Shown here: positions 54,859 to 61,563 of the stretch, in pieces
How the letters are laid out: each line of letters begins with the position of its first letter
How positions within the stretch are numbered: position 1 is the first letter of the stretch
From: Corynebacterium tuberculostearicum
GTDB taxonomy: Bacteria > Actinomycetota > Actinomycetes > Mycobacteriales > Mycobacteriaceae
Reading direction: 5' to 3'
Length of the DNA stretch: 64,000 nucleotides
Assembly (NCBI RefSeq): GCF_013408445.1
Contig: NZ_JACBZL010000001.1
Coordinates: 62,001 to 126,000 of the forward strand
Notes under the pieces: model-generated
Seen by the model: the letters and a program-made list of their open reading frames with translations, nothing else
Database searches by the model: none
What the model was told of the DNA's origin: nothing
Made by a program: the position numbers and the translations under genes

Positions 54859-55460
54859 GGTTGCTCACGATGATACGGGTGCCGGCAGGCATACTCATAG
54901 GCGGCTACCAAAGCCTTGGATGATTCCCGCCAGGAGTAGAGCTCCGCTTCTTCGCGCGCGGCGCGGTCCGCGTACTTCTTGGCCACCTCTTCGACCTCGT
55001 GGAGTAGGCCTTCAGACAGCGTGGTGGGATTAAGGCCGAGCCCCAGAAAAGTGTCATTGGATACGTGCAACTCGTTCTCAGCCGACTCTTTGCGTGGATT
55101 AGGAACATAGGCTACTTCGGCGCCAGGGATGTTAGCGATGAGCTCCGCCAGGTCACGCACGCGGTGGGTTTGGGTCATTTGGTTAAGGATTTTTACGCGG
55201 TCACCGCGCGATGGTGGATTTTCCAGAGCGAGCTCGATGCAGCGCACCATGACTTGGATGTGGCACCGTCAGCAGATAGCCGATGCCGGCTTGCACGAGG
55301 AAGCGGTTCAGAACCGTACCGTAGTTGCCGTCATAATCAAAGCGGTTAATTAGGCGTTCATCCTTTTGGGTCTGAGCGGTGTGGGTGCCCCAGACAATGC
55401 CCTGATCCAGGACCTTTGTCATGTGGTAAATCGAACCCGGATTGGAAGGGTAACGGATTG
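54855..55460 (-). pseudogene. decayed UDP-sulfoquinovose synthase-like (SQD1) epimerase gene
   Basis: The remaining sequence matches the C-terminal half of NAD-dependent UDP-sulfoquinovose synthase/epimerase, in two frames. The upstream frame encodes PSNPGSIYHMTKVLDQ, GIVWGTHTAQTQKDERLINR and FDYDGNYGTVLNRFLVQAG. The downstream frame encodes VRCIELALENPP, NQMTQTHRVRDLAELI and VAYVPNPRKESAENELHV. Between them the usual HGTGGQTRAF segment is missing and the frame changes near 55262. A second gap of about 20 codons lies after KVLDQ near 55398. The 5' half with the Rossmann nucleotide loop is gone. A functional protein is very unlikely. Confidence 0.8.
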
Positions 55461-55553
55461 TGCGCAAAGACCTGTGCCGTGGACCATAGGAAGCCGCGCG
55501 TGAGATACAGGTCTTGTGTCCTCGGACGTATCGGCGATGGCGGCATGGGGCGG

Positions 55554-55559
55554 TAGACT
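55554..55559 (+). promoter_or_regulatory. leaderless-type -10 box (TAGACT) for the membrane protein gene at 55567
   Basis: TAGACT is followed by 7 nt and ATG 55567, supporting that start over the GTG at 55516, which lies in the remnant of the divergent pseudogene. Confidence 0.5.
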
Positions 55560-55566
55560 GACCGGC

Positions 55567-56220
55567 ATGCTCCACGCCGTTAGTTTTGCCCTCCTGGATT
55601 CCGTCAATGCCTTACTCATCGGAATCCTCGTGGCCATTGGCATCATCTTGCCCCGCGGCAAGTACCGGCGCATTGCCTCCTTAGTGGTGATAGGAGACTG
55701 GATGGGAGTCCTCGCCGCGGCGGCCGTGGTGATGTTTGTGCTGCTGGGAGTAAAAGACCAGATCGAGGCCATTTTGAGCTCGCCCGTTGCCGGCTGGGTA
55801 CTTGTCGCAGTGGGCATCGCGGTGGCATTCGGCTCGTGGCGCTCTCAAGGCCAGCCCAATGCCTTGGTAAATCGGCTGCTCGAGCCGTTGCGTACTCCAT
55901 CGCTGCTTACCGCGATCATCGGTTTCATTATGGGCGTGGTGCAATCGCTGACTTCGGTGCCGTTTTATTACGGGCTCATGCACCTGGCTACCGAAGATAT
56001 CGCTCCGGCCGCTCAGTACGGCGGTTTGGTGTGGTACGCCAGCCTGGCTCTGTCCCTGCCCACTATCTGTGGTCTTTTTATTGCGGTGGTGCGCGCCCAT
56101 CCCGAATCGGCCGCCGGTCGTCTTTTTGCCGCGGCGCGCGCCAATAGGACCCAGGTGGCGCTTTTTGGCGGCTACCTTGTAGCGGTCTTCCTCATCCTCA
56201 TGGGCGTGCTTTCCCTTTAA
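55567..56220 (+). CDS. six-helix membrane protein (GAP/Sap or LysE-like)
   Basis: A 217-residue integral membrane protein with about six helices: FALLDSVNALLIGILVAIGIILP, SLVVIGDWMGVLAAAAVVMFVLLG, VAGWVLVAVGIAVAFGSW and three more. The even spacing and short loops fit the LysE/GAP (sulfolipid-addressing protein) fold used for small-molecule export. I cannot name the substrate. Its stop overlaps the gamma-carbonic anhydrase stop by 4 nt on the opposite strand. Confidence 0.65.
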   Translation: MLHAVSFALLDSVNALLIGILVAIGIILPRGKYRRIASLVVIGDWMGVLAAAAVVMFVLLGVKDQIEAILSSPVAGWVLVAVGIAVAFGSWRSQGQPNALVNRLLEPLRTPSLLTAIIGFIMGVVQSLTSVPFYYGLMHLATEDIAPAAQYGGLVWYASLALSLPTICGLFIAVVRAHPESAAGRLFAAARANRTQVALFGGYLVAVFLILMGVLSL

Positions 56221-56741
56221 TCAAAGGTGACCTCATCCAGGCTCAACGCCGCATCGGATTGGCTGCGCGCGCAGTCCACGTAGCGGGCAGCATGCGCGAT
56301 GAAGGCCTGTGACTCTTCCGGGCTGAGCTCGCGGCGCACCTTCGCTGGCACGCCGGCGGCAAGGCTGCGTGGTGGAATGGCGGTTCCTTCCAGTACCACG
56401 GCGCCTGCCGCGATGAGCGAGCCGGTGCCAATAGTGCAGCGCGAGAGCAGCGAAGAGGACATTCCCACCAGGGAACCTGCCTCCACGTGCGCGGCATGGA
56501 CCATTGCCATGTGTCCCACCGTGACATCATCTTCTAGTACACATGGCGTGTCCTCTTCTACGTGGAAGACGCAATTGTCCTGAATATTGCACCTAGAGCC
56601 AATGCGAATTGCGCCCACGTCGCCGCGCAGGACACTGCCATAAAACACGGAGGAATCCGGGCCGATTTCTACATCGCCAATGATGGTGGCATTGGGCGCA
56701 ATCCACGCACTGCGGTGGATGCGCGGCTTTTTCCCACACAA
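56217..56741 (-). CDS. gamma-carbonic anhydrase/PaaY-like hexapeptide protein, N-terminal frame disturbed
   Basis: A left-handed beta-helix protein of about 174 residues. PRIHRSAWIAPNATIIGDVEIGPDSSVFYGSVLRGD, then zinc-type residues in NCVFHVEE (His), VGHMAMVHAAHVEAGS (two His) are present. The only start in this frame is a TTG at 56741, without a ribosome site. An AAAGGA ribosome site and ATG at 56755 encode MLLLPC, exactly the expected N-terminus, but in another frame. Removing one TG from the TGTGTG run near 56744 would join them. The gene is therefore either mildly frameshifted (or carries a sequence error), or uses the weak TTG. It abuts the next leftward genes. Confidence 0.75.
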   Translation of the reverse strand: MCGKKPRIHRSAWIAPNATIIGDVEIGPDSSVFYGSVLRGDVGAIRIGSRCNIQDNCVFHVEEDTPCVLEDDVTVGHMAMVHAAHVEAGSLVGMSSSLLSRCTIGTGSLIAAGAVVLEGTAIPPRSLAAGVPAKVRRELSPEESQAFIAHAARYVDCARSQSDAALSLDEVTFD

Positions 56742-56774
56742 GGCAAAAGCAGCATGTCAGTCCTTTCGAGGAAA

Positions 56775-57152
56775 CTATTCCACCACCACGGCTAGGGCGG
56801 GGGAAAGTTCATAGTCGCCGGGGTAGGGGAGGTGGTCTACGAGGGCGTCGGCAAGCGCGGGCGTAAGCGGAATGACCCAGCCGCGCCGGGGATCTTTGAT
56901 GGGCAAGGCGTCCTTTTTCACGGCGGGAAAATGCACCGTCGTGGTGGGGGAGGCCAAAGTGGCTGACTCGCGGGAGCGTGCTACCTCCAGCAATACCTCC
57001 GCGCCGGGTTGGTCAGTGACGACGATGATAAGCGGGCCAGCGGTGTGGATTTCCAGTTTTTCTACCCGTGCGGTGGGGGCGGTGAAATCGGGGTGAGCTA
57101 AGCGCGGGGGCTGCGCGCCGGTAAGTCGGGCGAGGGCGTCTTTTAATCCCAT
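56775..57152 (-). CDS. conserved hypothetical protein
   Basis: A 125-residue soluble protein starting MGLKDALARLTGAQPPRLA, with a beta-rich core (VEKLEIHTAGPLIIVVTDQPGAEVLLEVA) and the end YPGDYELSPALAVVVE. No membrane segment, no family recognised. It lies 19 nt before the carbonic anhydrase ATG in the same direction. It marks the last backbone gene before the mobile island. Confidence 0.6.
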   Translation of the reverse strand: MGLKDALARLTGAQPPRLAHPDFTAPTARVEKLEIHTAGPLIIVVTDQPGAEVLLEVARSRESATLASPTTTVHFPAVKKDALPIKDPRRGWVIPLTPALADALVDHLPYPGDYELSPALAVVVE

Positions 57153-57293
57153 AAGCCCTTAGTCTAACCTGACTTAGGTCATGGGCAGGTGAGTAACGTC
57201 ACTCTTGACACTGTTACCTGGTGGTTTTGTTTGTGGGGTGGGATTTTTCCGCACTAAGTGGGTAGTTCCGGGGTGTTCAGTAGTCTGATTTTG

Positions 57294-57848
57294 GTGAGTC
57301 CTTATATTCGCACCGTCAAGACTGCCTCTGGGGAGATAGCGGTGCAGGTGGTGTTCTCTGAACGCAAAAGTGCGAAAAGGATGAAGCAATCGGCTCAGCG
57401 CATTCAGAGTCTGAGCTTGTGCTTTTGCTGGCTGAGGCTCAACGCATCGTCGATGGTGACCAACTCGCAATGGACTTCGGCGAGGTTACACACCCCACCG
57501 GCAACAGGCAGTGTTTTCAACCCGCTGCCGGTAGCCGGTCAGCGGGTTGGATACTTGCTGGACTGTATTGATGCGTGTTTCAACGAGTTAGGCCTTGCAG
57601 CAGCAAGCGGCGATGATCCGGTGCTTCGTGTTCTGGTGCGTGCCCGGAACATCCATCCCAGCTCAAAGCTGGATTCCATCGAGACTCTTGCCGAGGTTGG
57701 CATCACCAGCGCAAGCTACCGCACCATCCAGAGGCGTCTTTCCTCCTTCGCCACCGAATCGTTCGGGGAGATACAAACCCAAGCGTTGGCCCATCATGCA
57801 GGTATTGGGCCAAGCGCATTTATCTTGTACGACGTGACCATCTTGTAC
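57294..57848 (+). pseudogene. IS1634-family transposase, 5' fragment with frameshifts
   Basis: The GTG at 57294 starts VSPYIRTVKTASG(E)IAVQVV, the typical beginning of IS1634-type transposases. The frame shifts near 57380; GSAHSESELVLLLAEAQR continues in another frame, then returns to the first frame for NPLPVAGQRVGYLLDCIDA and RARNIHPSSKLDSIETLAE. The coding trace stops at the YDVTILYG motif, where an IS6-family element (57849) is inserted. The 3' half of the transposase is not found on the other side, so it was deleted. Confidence 0.7.
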
Positions 57849-58692
57849 GGTGCTGTTGCTAAGTTGGGTGGAGAACCGCGAACACTCCTTTCTTCGTCGC
57901 CTGGCCAGCATTATGGCCCAGCCTGCTTAGATATTCTGGAAGACTCGGTTGACGATCACCGCGTCCGGGTTCGGTTGCCCGTAGGCAAACATCGTGCCTT
58001 GCCCTTTCCGCAATGAGTGCATCGCCTCCATCCCTTTCAACGTCCGATATGCAGATGTCCGGTTCTTAAACGCGCCTTTCGGCCCGAGGATCCGCTTCAG
58101 CCGACCATGGTCGCCTTCCAGGATGTTGTTGAGGTATTTCACCTGCCGGTGTTCCACTGTTGGCGGGCAGATTCCCTCTGACTTCAACTCGGCGATTGCC
58201 CTGGCTAGTGAGGGTGCTTTATCGGTGTTGATCACTCTGGGATACCCGGCTGACGCATTGGATCTGAGGGCCTTGGCCAGGAAACGCTTCGCTGCGACCA
58301 CGTTCCGCTTCGGAGAGAGGTAAAAGTCCAGGGTCTGACCACCGGCGGTGATCGCCCGATAGAGTTAGCACCACCTGCCGCCGACCCGGATATAGGTCTC
58401 ATCCACCCGCCAGGAACTGGCCTGCCAGTCAGGTACCTGCCGGTACCACCGTGTTTGCTTGTCCAGCTCAGGGGCGTATTTCTGGACCCAGCGGTAGATC
58501 GTGGTGTGATCGACCGGCACGCCCCGCTCGGTCATCATTTCCTCCAGATCGCGGTAGCTCACCCCGTAGCGGCAGTACCACCGCACTGCCCACAGAATGA
58601 TGTCACGGGGGAAATGACGACCGGAGAAGATACCCATGGCTGTGATTATTTCACGTCGCTCTTCCTACTTGCCCCAACTTTGCAACAGCACC
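57849..58692 (-). mobile_element. IS6-family insertion sequence (IS1628-like)
   Basis: An 844-bp element bounded by inverted repeats GGTGCTGTTGCTAAGTTGGG (57849-57868) and, on the minus strand at 58673-58692, the same sequence with one change. The inner transposase is IS6-type. Flanking 8-mers (TCTTGTAC and TCTTCAAT) are not duplicated. The left flank is an IS1634 transposase and the right flank is plasmid-like DNA. Together these indicate recombination or adjacent deletion after insertion. Confidence 0.85.
57927..58637 (-). pseudogene. IS6-family transposase with in-frame stop
   Basis: A DDE transposase of about 236 codons read from ATG 58637. The start MGIFSGRHFPRDIILWAVRW, the first Asp in WRVDETYIRVGGRWC, the second Asp in RVINTDKAPSLARAI and the Glu in NILEGDHGRLKRI are all present. 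A TAA codon at 58365-58367 replaces the Tyr expected after GGRWC; the reading frame is otherwise continuous. One base change would restore it. As written the protein is cut after 90 residues, before the second catalytic Asp. Confidence 0.85.
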
Positions 58693-58830
58693 TCTTCAAT
58701 GGCTTAGACGGGCACACAGCGCGCCGCGAGAAGCCGCCACACCGCCCCGCAGGACTGATAAGCGCGGTCGGGCGGAATGTACCCAAATATGTTGCTGGCC
58801 CACCGGCCAGTCTTGGCGGACAAGCCGGGC
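58693..58830. repeat. plasmid-like direct repeat R1, copy A
   Basis: About 135 bp closely resemble 60062-60195 in the same orientation, with shared words such as CACACAGCGCGCCGCG, CGCCCCGCAGG, GGGCGGAATGTA and CCAAATATGTTGCTG. It begins exactly at the IS6 end. Scattered base changes show the copies are old. Confidence 0.8.
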
Positions 58831-58836
58831 AGTCTT

Positions 58837-58943
58837 GCGCCGTTCTGTCGCCCCTGCTGGCTTGAATCGTGCCGCCCGGAGGGCAAAGAAAAAGCGGCGA
58901 CATTAAGCGATTGCCTAATTCTCTGCCGAGTTTCCATAGTTGA
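58837..58943 (+). repeat. plasmid-like direct repeat R2, copy A, with a gene remnant
   Basis: About 107 bp resemble 60667-60774. The frame 58838-58906 encodes RRSVAPAGLNRAARRAKKK followed by RRH and a stop, which is the end of the small protein encoded at 60332-60736. The rest of that gene and its promoter are missing here, so copy A is a deletion derivative of the R1-gene-R2 block. Confidence 0.8.
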
Positions 58944-58946
58944 ATA

Positions 58947-58988
58947 AGTCGGCAGTTAACACACCTTATTTTCCGTAAACTGCCGACT
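58947..58988 (+). promoter_or_regulatory. promoter/operator of the orphan gene at 58989 with 11-bp inverted repeat
   Basis: AGTCGGCAGTT (58947-58957) and AACTGCCGACT (58978-58988) are perfect inverted arms 20 nt apart. The right arm overlaps the -10 box TAAACT (58976-58981) and ends at the base before ATG 58989; the -10 is 7 nt from the ATG. The left arm sits in the -35 zone. This is the layout of a repressor site. Confidence 0.6.
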
Positions 58989-59288
58989 ATGGAAGAGAAA
59001 AACCTATCGTCATTAGTGTTCGGAAACGTCGTCCTTGAATCTCAGTTTTTGGGGACAACTCCTCGAATATACGCCGCTGACATGCGGTCTTATTCTTTAC
59101 GCCCCAGTCCTTATGTCACTCTCTCTGCCCCCTTAAATGATTTAAGAGGGCAGCTTCAACCTGACCATGCTGAGGCTATCGCTAAGAAAATCTTTGACTC
59201 CGTGGCTGAAGAGCTGAACGAAAACTACCCAGGTGGTTGTGAGCGTGCAGAGGAGGAACTAAAAGCCTGGCTTATGCAGAGTACTTAG
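58989..59288 (+). CDS. orphan small protein of the island, unknown function
   Basis: A 99-residue acidic soluble protein starting MEEKNLSSLVFGNVVLESQF, with a helical C-terminal half (DHAEAIAKKIFDSVAEELNENY and KAWLMQST). No signal peptide or known domain. The DNA is clearly less GC-rich than the backbone, suggesting recent acquisition. It has a leaderless promoter framed by an 11-bp inverted repeat, and its 3' end overlaps the convergent secreted-protein gene by 4 nt. A small cytoplasmic regulator or antitoxin-like role is possible but not shown. Confidence 0.6.
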   Translation: MEEKNLSSLVFGNVVLESQFLGTTPRIYAADMRSYSLRPSPYVTLSAPLNDLRGQLQPDHAEAIAKKIFDSVAEELNENYPGGCERAEEELKAWLMQST

Positions 59289-59821
59289 TTCACATTGCAT
59301 GGAAGATGGACTTCTTTGGAGATACCAATGTCATGATGCTTTCCTGCAAAAATCTCTCCATCAATTCGATAATCATGCCCTGAAGTAGTTGGGTCACAGA
59401 TCGCTTCTCCACGAACAAATCCGTAGCCACTCTCAGGAAGATTCTTAGAGGTTTCATCTACGGTCTCATAAGTAAATCCGAGATGTTCTTCTTGAAGCCT
59501 GATCTTTGCGCTTAAAGGAAGAAACCCAGTTCCAGTACACCGGACATGCAATCCATAAGAGAGAATTCCTCCGGCTTCTACCTGGGGATTCGCAAATGTT
59601 CCAGTGCATACACCTGCATTCAAAGAGCGAGTTGATATTCCATCATTCGATGTTTCCTCATCAAGCGTAAAAGTAAAGCTATCTCCAGGCTTCACCTCAG
59701 CCCGAGGTGATGCGCCTTCTGATATCTCAGTCGAAGTAGCAGATGCTAGCGGGCAAGAGAGGGCGAGGGCAGAAAGAACAGTTGCAACGACAGTACAAGT
59801 TGACCTGGTTTTAATTCTCAT
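59285..59821 (-). CDS. secreted protein of unknown function
   Basis: A 178-residue exported protein: the basic start MRIKTRSTCTVVATVLSALA leads into a signal peptide cleaved near ASA/TS (about 29). The mature part is beta-rich with four Cys that could form two disulfides (GVCTGTF, HVRCTGTG, AICDPTTS, LPCNVN). No known family. The start ATG 59821 has CATAAT 7 nt upstream and no ribosome site. Low GC relative to the backbone. It is convergent with the 99-residue orphan gene (4-nt overlap). Confidence 0.65.
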   Translation of the reverse strand: MRIKTRSTCTVVATVLSALALSCPLASATSTEISEGASPRAEVKPGDSFTFTLDEETSNDGISTRSLNAGVCTGTFANPQVEAGGILSYGLHVRCTGTGFLPLSAKIRLQEEHLGFTYETVDETSKNLPESGYGFVRGEAICDPTTSGHDYRIDGEIFAGKHHDIGISKEVHLPCNVN

Positions 59822-59828
59822 AAAAGTG

Positions 59829-59834
59829 ATTATG
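59829..59834 (-). promoter_or_regulatory. leaderless-type -10 box (CATAAT) for the secreted protein gene
   Basis: On the minus strand CATAAT is 7 nt before ATG 59821, in an AT-rich setting. Confidence 0.45.
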
Positions 59835-59895
59835 TGGGTGGATAAAGAAGTCTGTAACACTTTGAAATAGAAATCCGACTAACGAATCTGGAGAA

Positions 59896-60072
59896 TTAGC
59901 GCCCCTTTTTCTGTTCGCGCTCGAGCTTGCGGCGTTGTTGTCGGGTCAGCGGTTGCGGAGTGGGGTTTTCGGCTGCGGCGACAGGTGGAAGAAAGCGGGG
60001 CAAGGTGTGAGTGCCTGAGCGATTTAAGCGCCTTGCCCAACCCAAGCACCCCCGCACCGCGTCTTCAATCGC
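59896..60072 (-). pseudogene. 3' remnant of an unidentified plasmid-type gene
   Basis: A leftward open frame without start encodes LPRFLPPVAAAENPTPQ and ends PLTRQQRRKLEREQKKGR before TAA at 59896-59898. The proline-rich linker and basic helical tail have the look of a plasmid replication or mobilisation protein end, but I cannot name it. The frame stops at the R1 repeat (60073). It is probably a leftover of the integrated plasmid segment. Confidence 0.35.
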
Positions 60073-60195
60073 TTAGAAAGCCACACAGCGCGCCGCGTGA
60101 AGCCACTACATCGCCCCGCAGGCCTGACAAGCCCGGGCGGGCGGAATGTATCCAAATATGTTGCTGACCTACCCGACCGAGCGGTCAGTCTTTCG
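60062..60195. repeat. plasmid-like direct repeat R1, copy B
   Basis: Partner of 58693-58830. It lies upstream of the plasmid-type gene at 60332 and shares its AATGTA-CCAAATATGTTGCTG core with copy A. Leftward frames in both copies encode similar short peptides, but no start or codon bias supports a gene. Confidence 0.8.
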
Positions 60196-60278
60196 GGCCG
60201 GATTTTCCGGCCCGAGCCCACGCCGCGAAGCGGCTGGGGAACAACATACTATAGGCACTCTTAGTGTTAATCGGGTGA

Positions 60279-60298
60279 CCAGGCATTTTAGTGCCTGG
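60279..60298 (+). repeat. hairpin upstream of the plasmid-type gene
   Basis: CCAGGCA (60279-60285) and TGCCTGG (60292-60298) form a 7-bp stem with loop TTTTAG. It lies just before the palindromic operator and may be part of the control region or an old terminator. Confidence 0.45.
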
Positions 60299-60303
60299 CA
60301 GGT

Positions 60304-60325
60304 TTTATCGCACGTGCGATAAAGT
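60304..60325 (+). promoter_or_regulatory. 20-bp palindromic operator overlapping the -10 box of the gene at 60332
   Basis: TTTATCGCACGTGCGATAAA (60304-60323) is a perfect palindrome. The -10 box TAAAGT (60320-60325) overlaps its right edge and lies 6 nt before ATG 60332. A repressor bound here would block the promoter, as is common in plasmid copy-control or partition genes. Confidence 0.6.
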
Positions 60326-60331
60326 GGGGGC

Positions 60332-60736
60332 ATGGCAGCCCAAAAAGAAGTCTGCGAAAGGTGCGGGAAACCAATCCCGCAACGGGCGGATCCGCGCGGT
60401 CGGCAGGCCCGGTTTTGCTCGGGTGCGTGCCGCGCTGCTGCCTCGCGTGAGCGCCGTAAGCGAGAGCATCAAGAGGAGCTGGCGCAGGCGCATGAGCAAG
60501 CCACGTTGAAGCTGCGCACCCCCAGAGAGGAGGTAGCTGACGCGGCTCGCGTCGTTAGAGAGATGACCCGTGATCTCCGGATGGGGCGTGAGTTTCACGT
60601 CAGTGATGAGCACCAGGAGTTAGTGCTTGCGGTGCGTGAGTTTGCCGAGCTTATGGATAAAAATGCGCGCCGTTCTGCTGCCCCTGCCGGCTTGAATCGT
60701 GCCGCCCGTAGGGCAAAGAAAAAGCGCCGACATTAA
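60332..60736 (+). CDS. plasmid-type small zinc-finger protein
   Basis: A 134-residue basic protein. The N-terminus has a four-cysteine site, CERCGKPIPQ (about 8-11) and RFCSGACRAAASRERRKRE (about 28-32), followed by a charged helix. The C-terminus is AARRAKKKRRH. I associate proteins of this form with Corynebacterium plasmids, next to replication genes; the role is unknown, possibly DNA binding. It is flanked by the R1 and R2 repeats, and a decayed end of the same gene is seen at 58838-58906. A palindromic operator covers its promoter. Confidence 0.65.
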   Translation: MAAQKEVCERCGKPIPQRADPRGRQARFCSGACRAAASRERRKREHQEELAQAHEQATLKLRTPREEVADAARVVREMTRDLRMGREFHVSDEHQELVLAVREFAELMDKNARRSAAPAGLNRAARRAKKKRRH

Positions 60737-60774
60737 GTGCTCGCCTAATTCTCTGCCGGGGCTTCCATAGTTGG
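60667..60774 (+). repeat. plasmid-like direct repeat R2, copy B
   Basis: It covers the end of the gene at 60332 and about 38 nt after its stop (GCCTAATTCTCTGCCG and TTCCATAGTTG are shared). Copy A is at 58837-58943. Confidence 0.8.
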
Positions 60775-60977
60775 ATGGGGATTATGTGTATTTCCTCTAA
60801 GGGTACCCAGATTGTATAAGTGCTGAAAATTTCTCCGATAGGTGTTACCGTATCGACGCTATGAATTTAAATGAAGGTTTATATTTTCATAGCAATCTGT
60901 TTTCGATTGTTTCTTACGGAATTTGAGAACAGCTCCCTTCCGAAATCTAGCTCTCCATTTTGAAAGGCTAATTCTTC

Positions 60978-61559
60978 ATGGTCACTAAACTAGGGCGTAA
61001 AGTCCCAGCTGCTGCTTTAGCTCTAATTCTTTCTTGCACTTCTGCTGCGGTAGCAAATGCAGATACGCAGAACGCTGAGAACATTCAGAAGCCAGAGCCT
61101 ATTACCACTCACGAGTTGTCTCCTGCTGATATGGATGCGGCACAGCGCAACATGGAAACTCTTTTCACCACGCTCCTGCACCAAGACAATGGAAAGTGGG
61201 TAGTGAATGAGAAAGAGGCTCGAGAGACAGGTACCTCTGTCAAAGAACTGCAGACAATTGCAAACTCACTAAACGGTCGGGATGCTAATGGCAAGCCTCA
61301 AATTTCTACCTACCACAGTGTGAAGTCGCCTGAATACCGTAAGTGCGTTCTCAACGCGGTCGGTCTTGGCGGTCTAACGGCTTCTGCTGCTGGTGGCGGA
61401 TCGCAATTGGCGTATCTTATCGCGGTTAAGAACTGGAAAGAGGTTGCCTGGGTTCTGGCTAGGCTCGTAGGCGTTAACGCTCTTAAGGGGGGCGTGGCAG
61501 GAGCTGCTGCTGCACTTGCTGGTGCGGGAGCATGGTGCGCAACGAAGTGGGCAAGCTAA
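60978..61559 (+). CDS. secreted bacteriocin-like precursor (candidate)
   Basis: A 193-residue exported protein: basic start MVTKLGRKVPAAALALIL, signal peptide cleaved near ANA/DT (about 29). A polar, charged middle (about 30-115) follows. The Gly/Ala-rich hydrophobic C-terminal domain (about 122-193) has a Cys at about 123 (YRKCVLNAVGLGG) and one at about 189 (AWCATKWAS), with helices around AYLIAVKNWKEVAWVLARL and KGGVAGAAAALAGAG. This layout of leader, spacer and amphipathic helical core with a possible disulfide resembles actinobacterial bacteriocin precursors. GAAAGG lies before the ATG. The next gene, 4 nt later, is a small cytoplasmic protein that would fit as immunity factor. The function is inferred, not shown. 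Confidence 0.5.
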   Translation: MVTKLGRKVPAAALALILSCTSAAVANADTQNAENIQKPEPITTHELSPADMDAAQRNMETLFTTLLHQDNGKWVVNEKEARETGTSVKELQTIANSLNGRDANGKPQISTYHSVKSPEYRKCVLNAVGLGGLTASAAGGGSQLAYLIAVKNWKEVAWVLARLVGVNALKGGVAGAAAALAGAGAWCATKWAS

Positions 61560-61563
61560 GCAA

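Noticed and set aside
57841..58700. Target-site duplication of the IS6 element
   Set aside because: The flanking 8-mers TCTTGTAC and TCTTCAAT share only their first four bases.
58646..58903. Leftward frames in R1 copies A and B with similar peptides (also 60024-60221)
   Set aside because: The similarity comes from the DNA repeat; both lack a proper start and copy A runs into the IS6 end.
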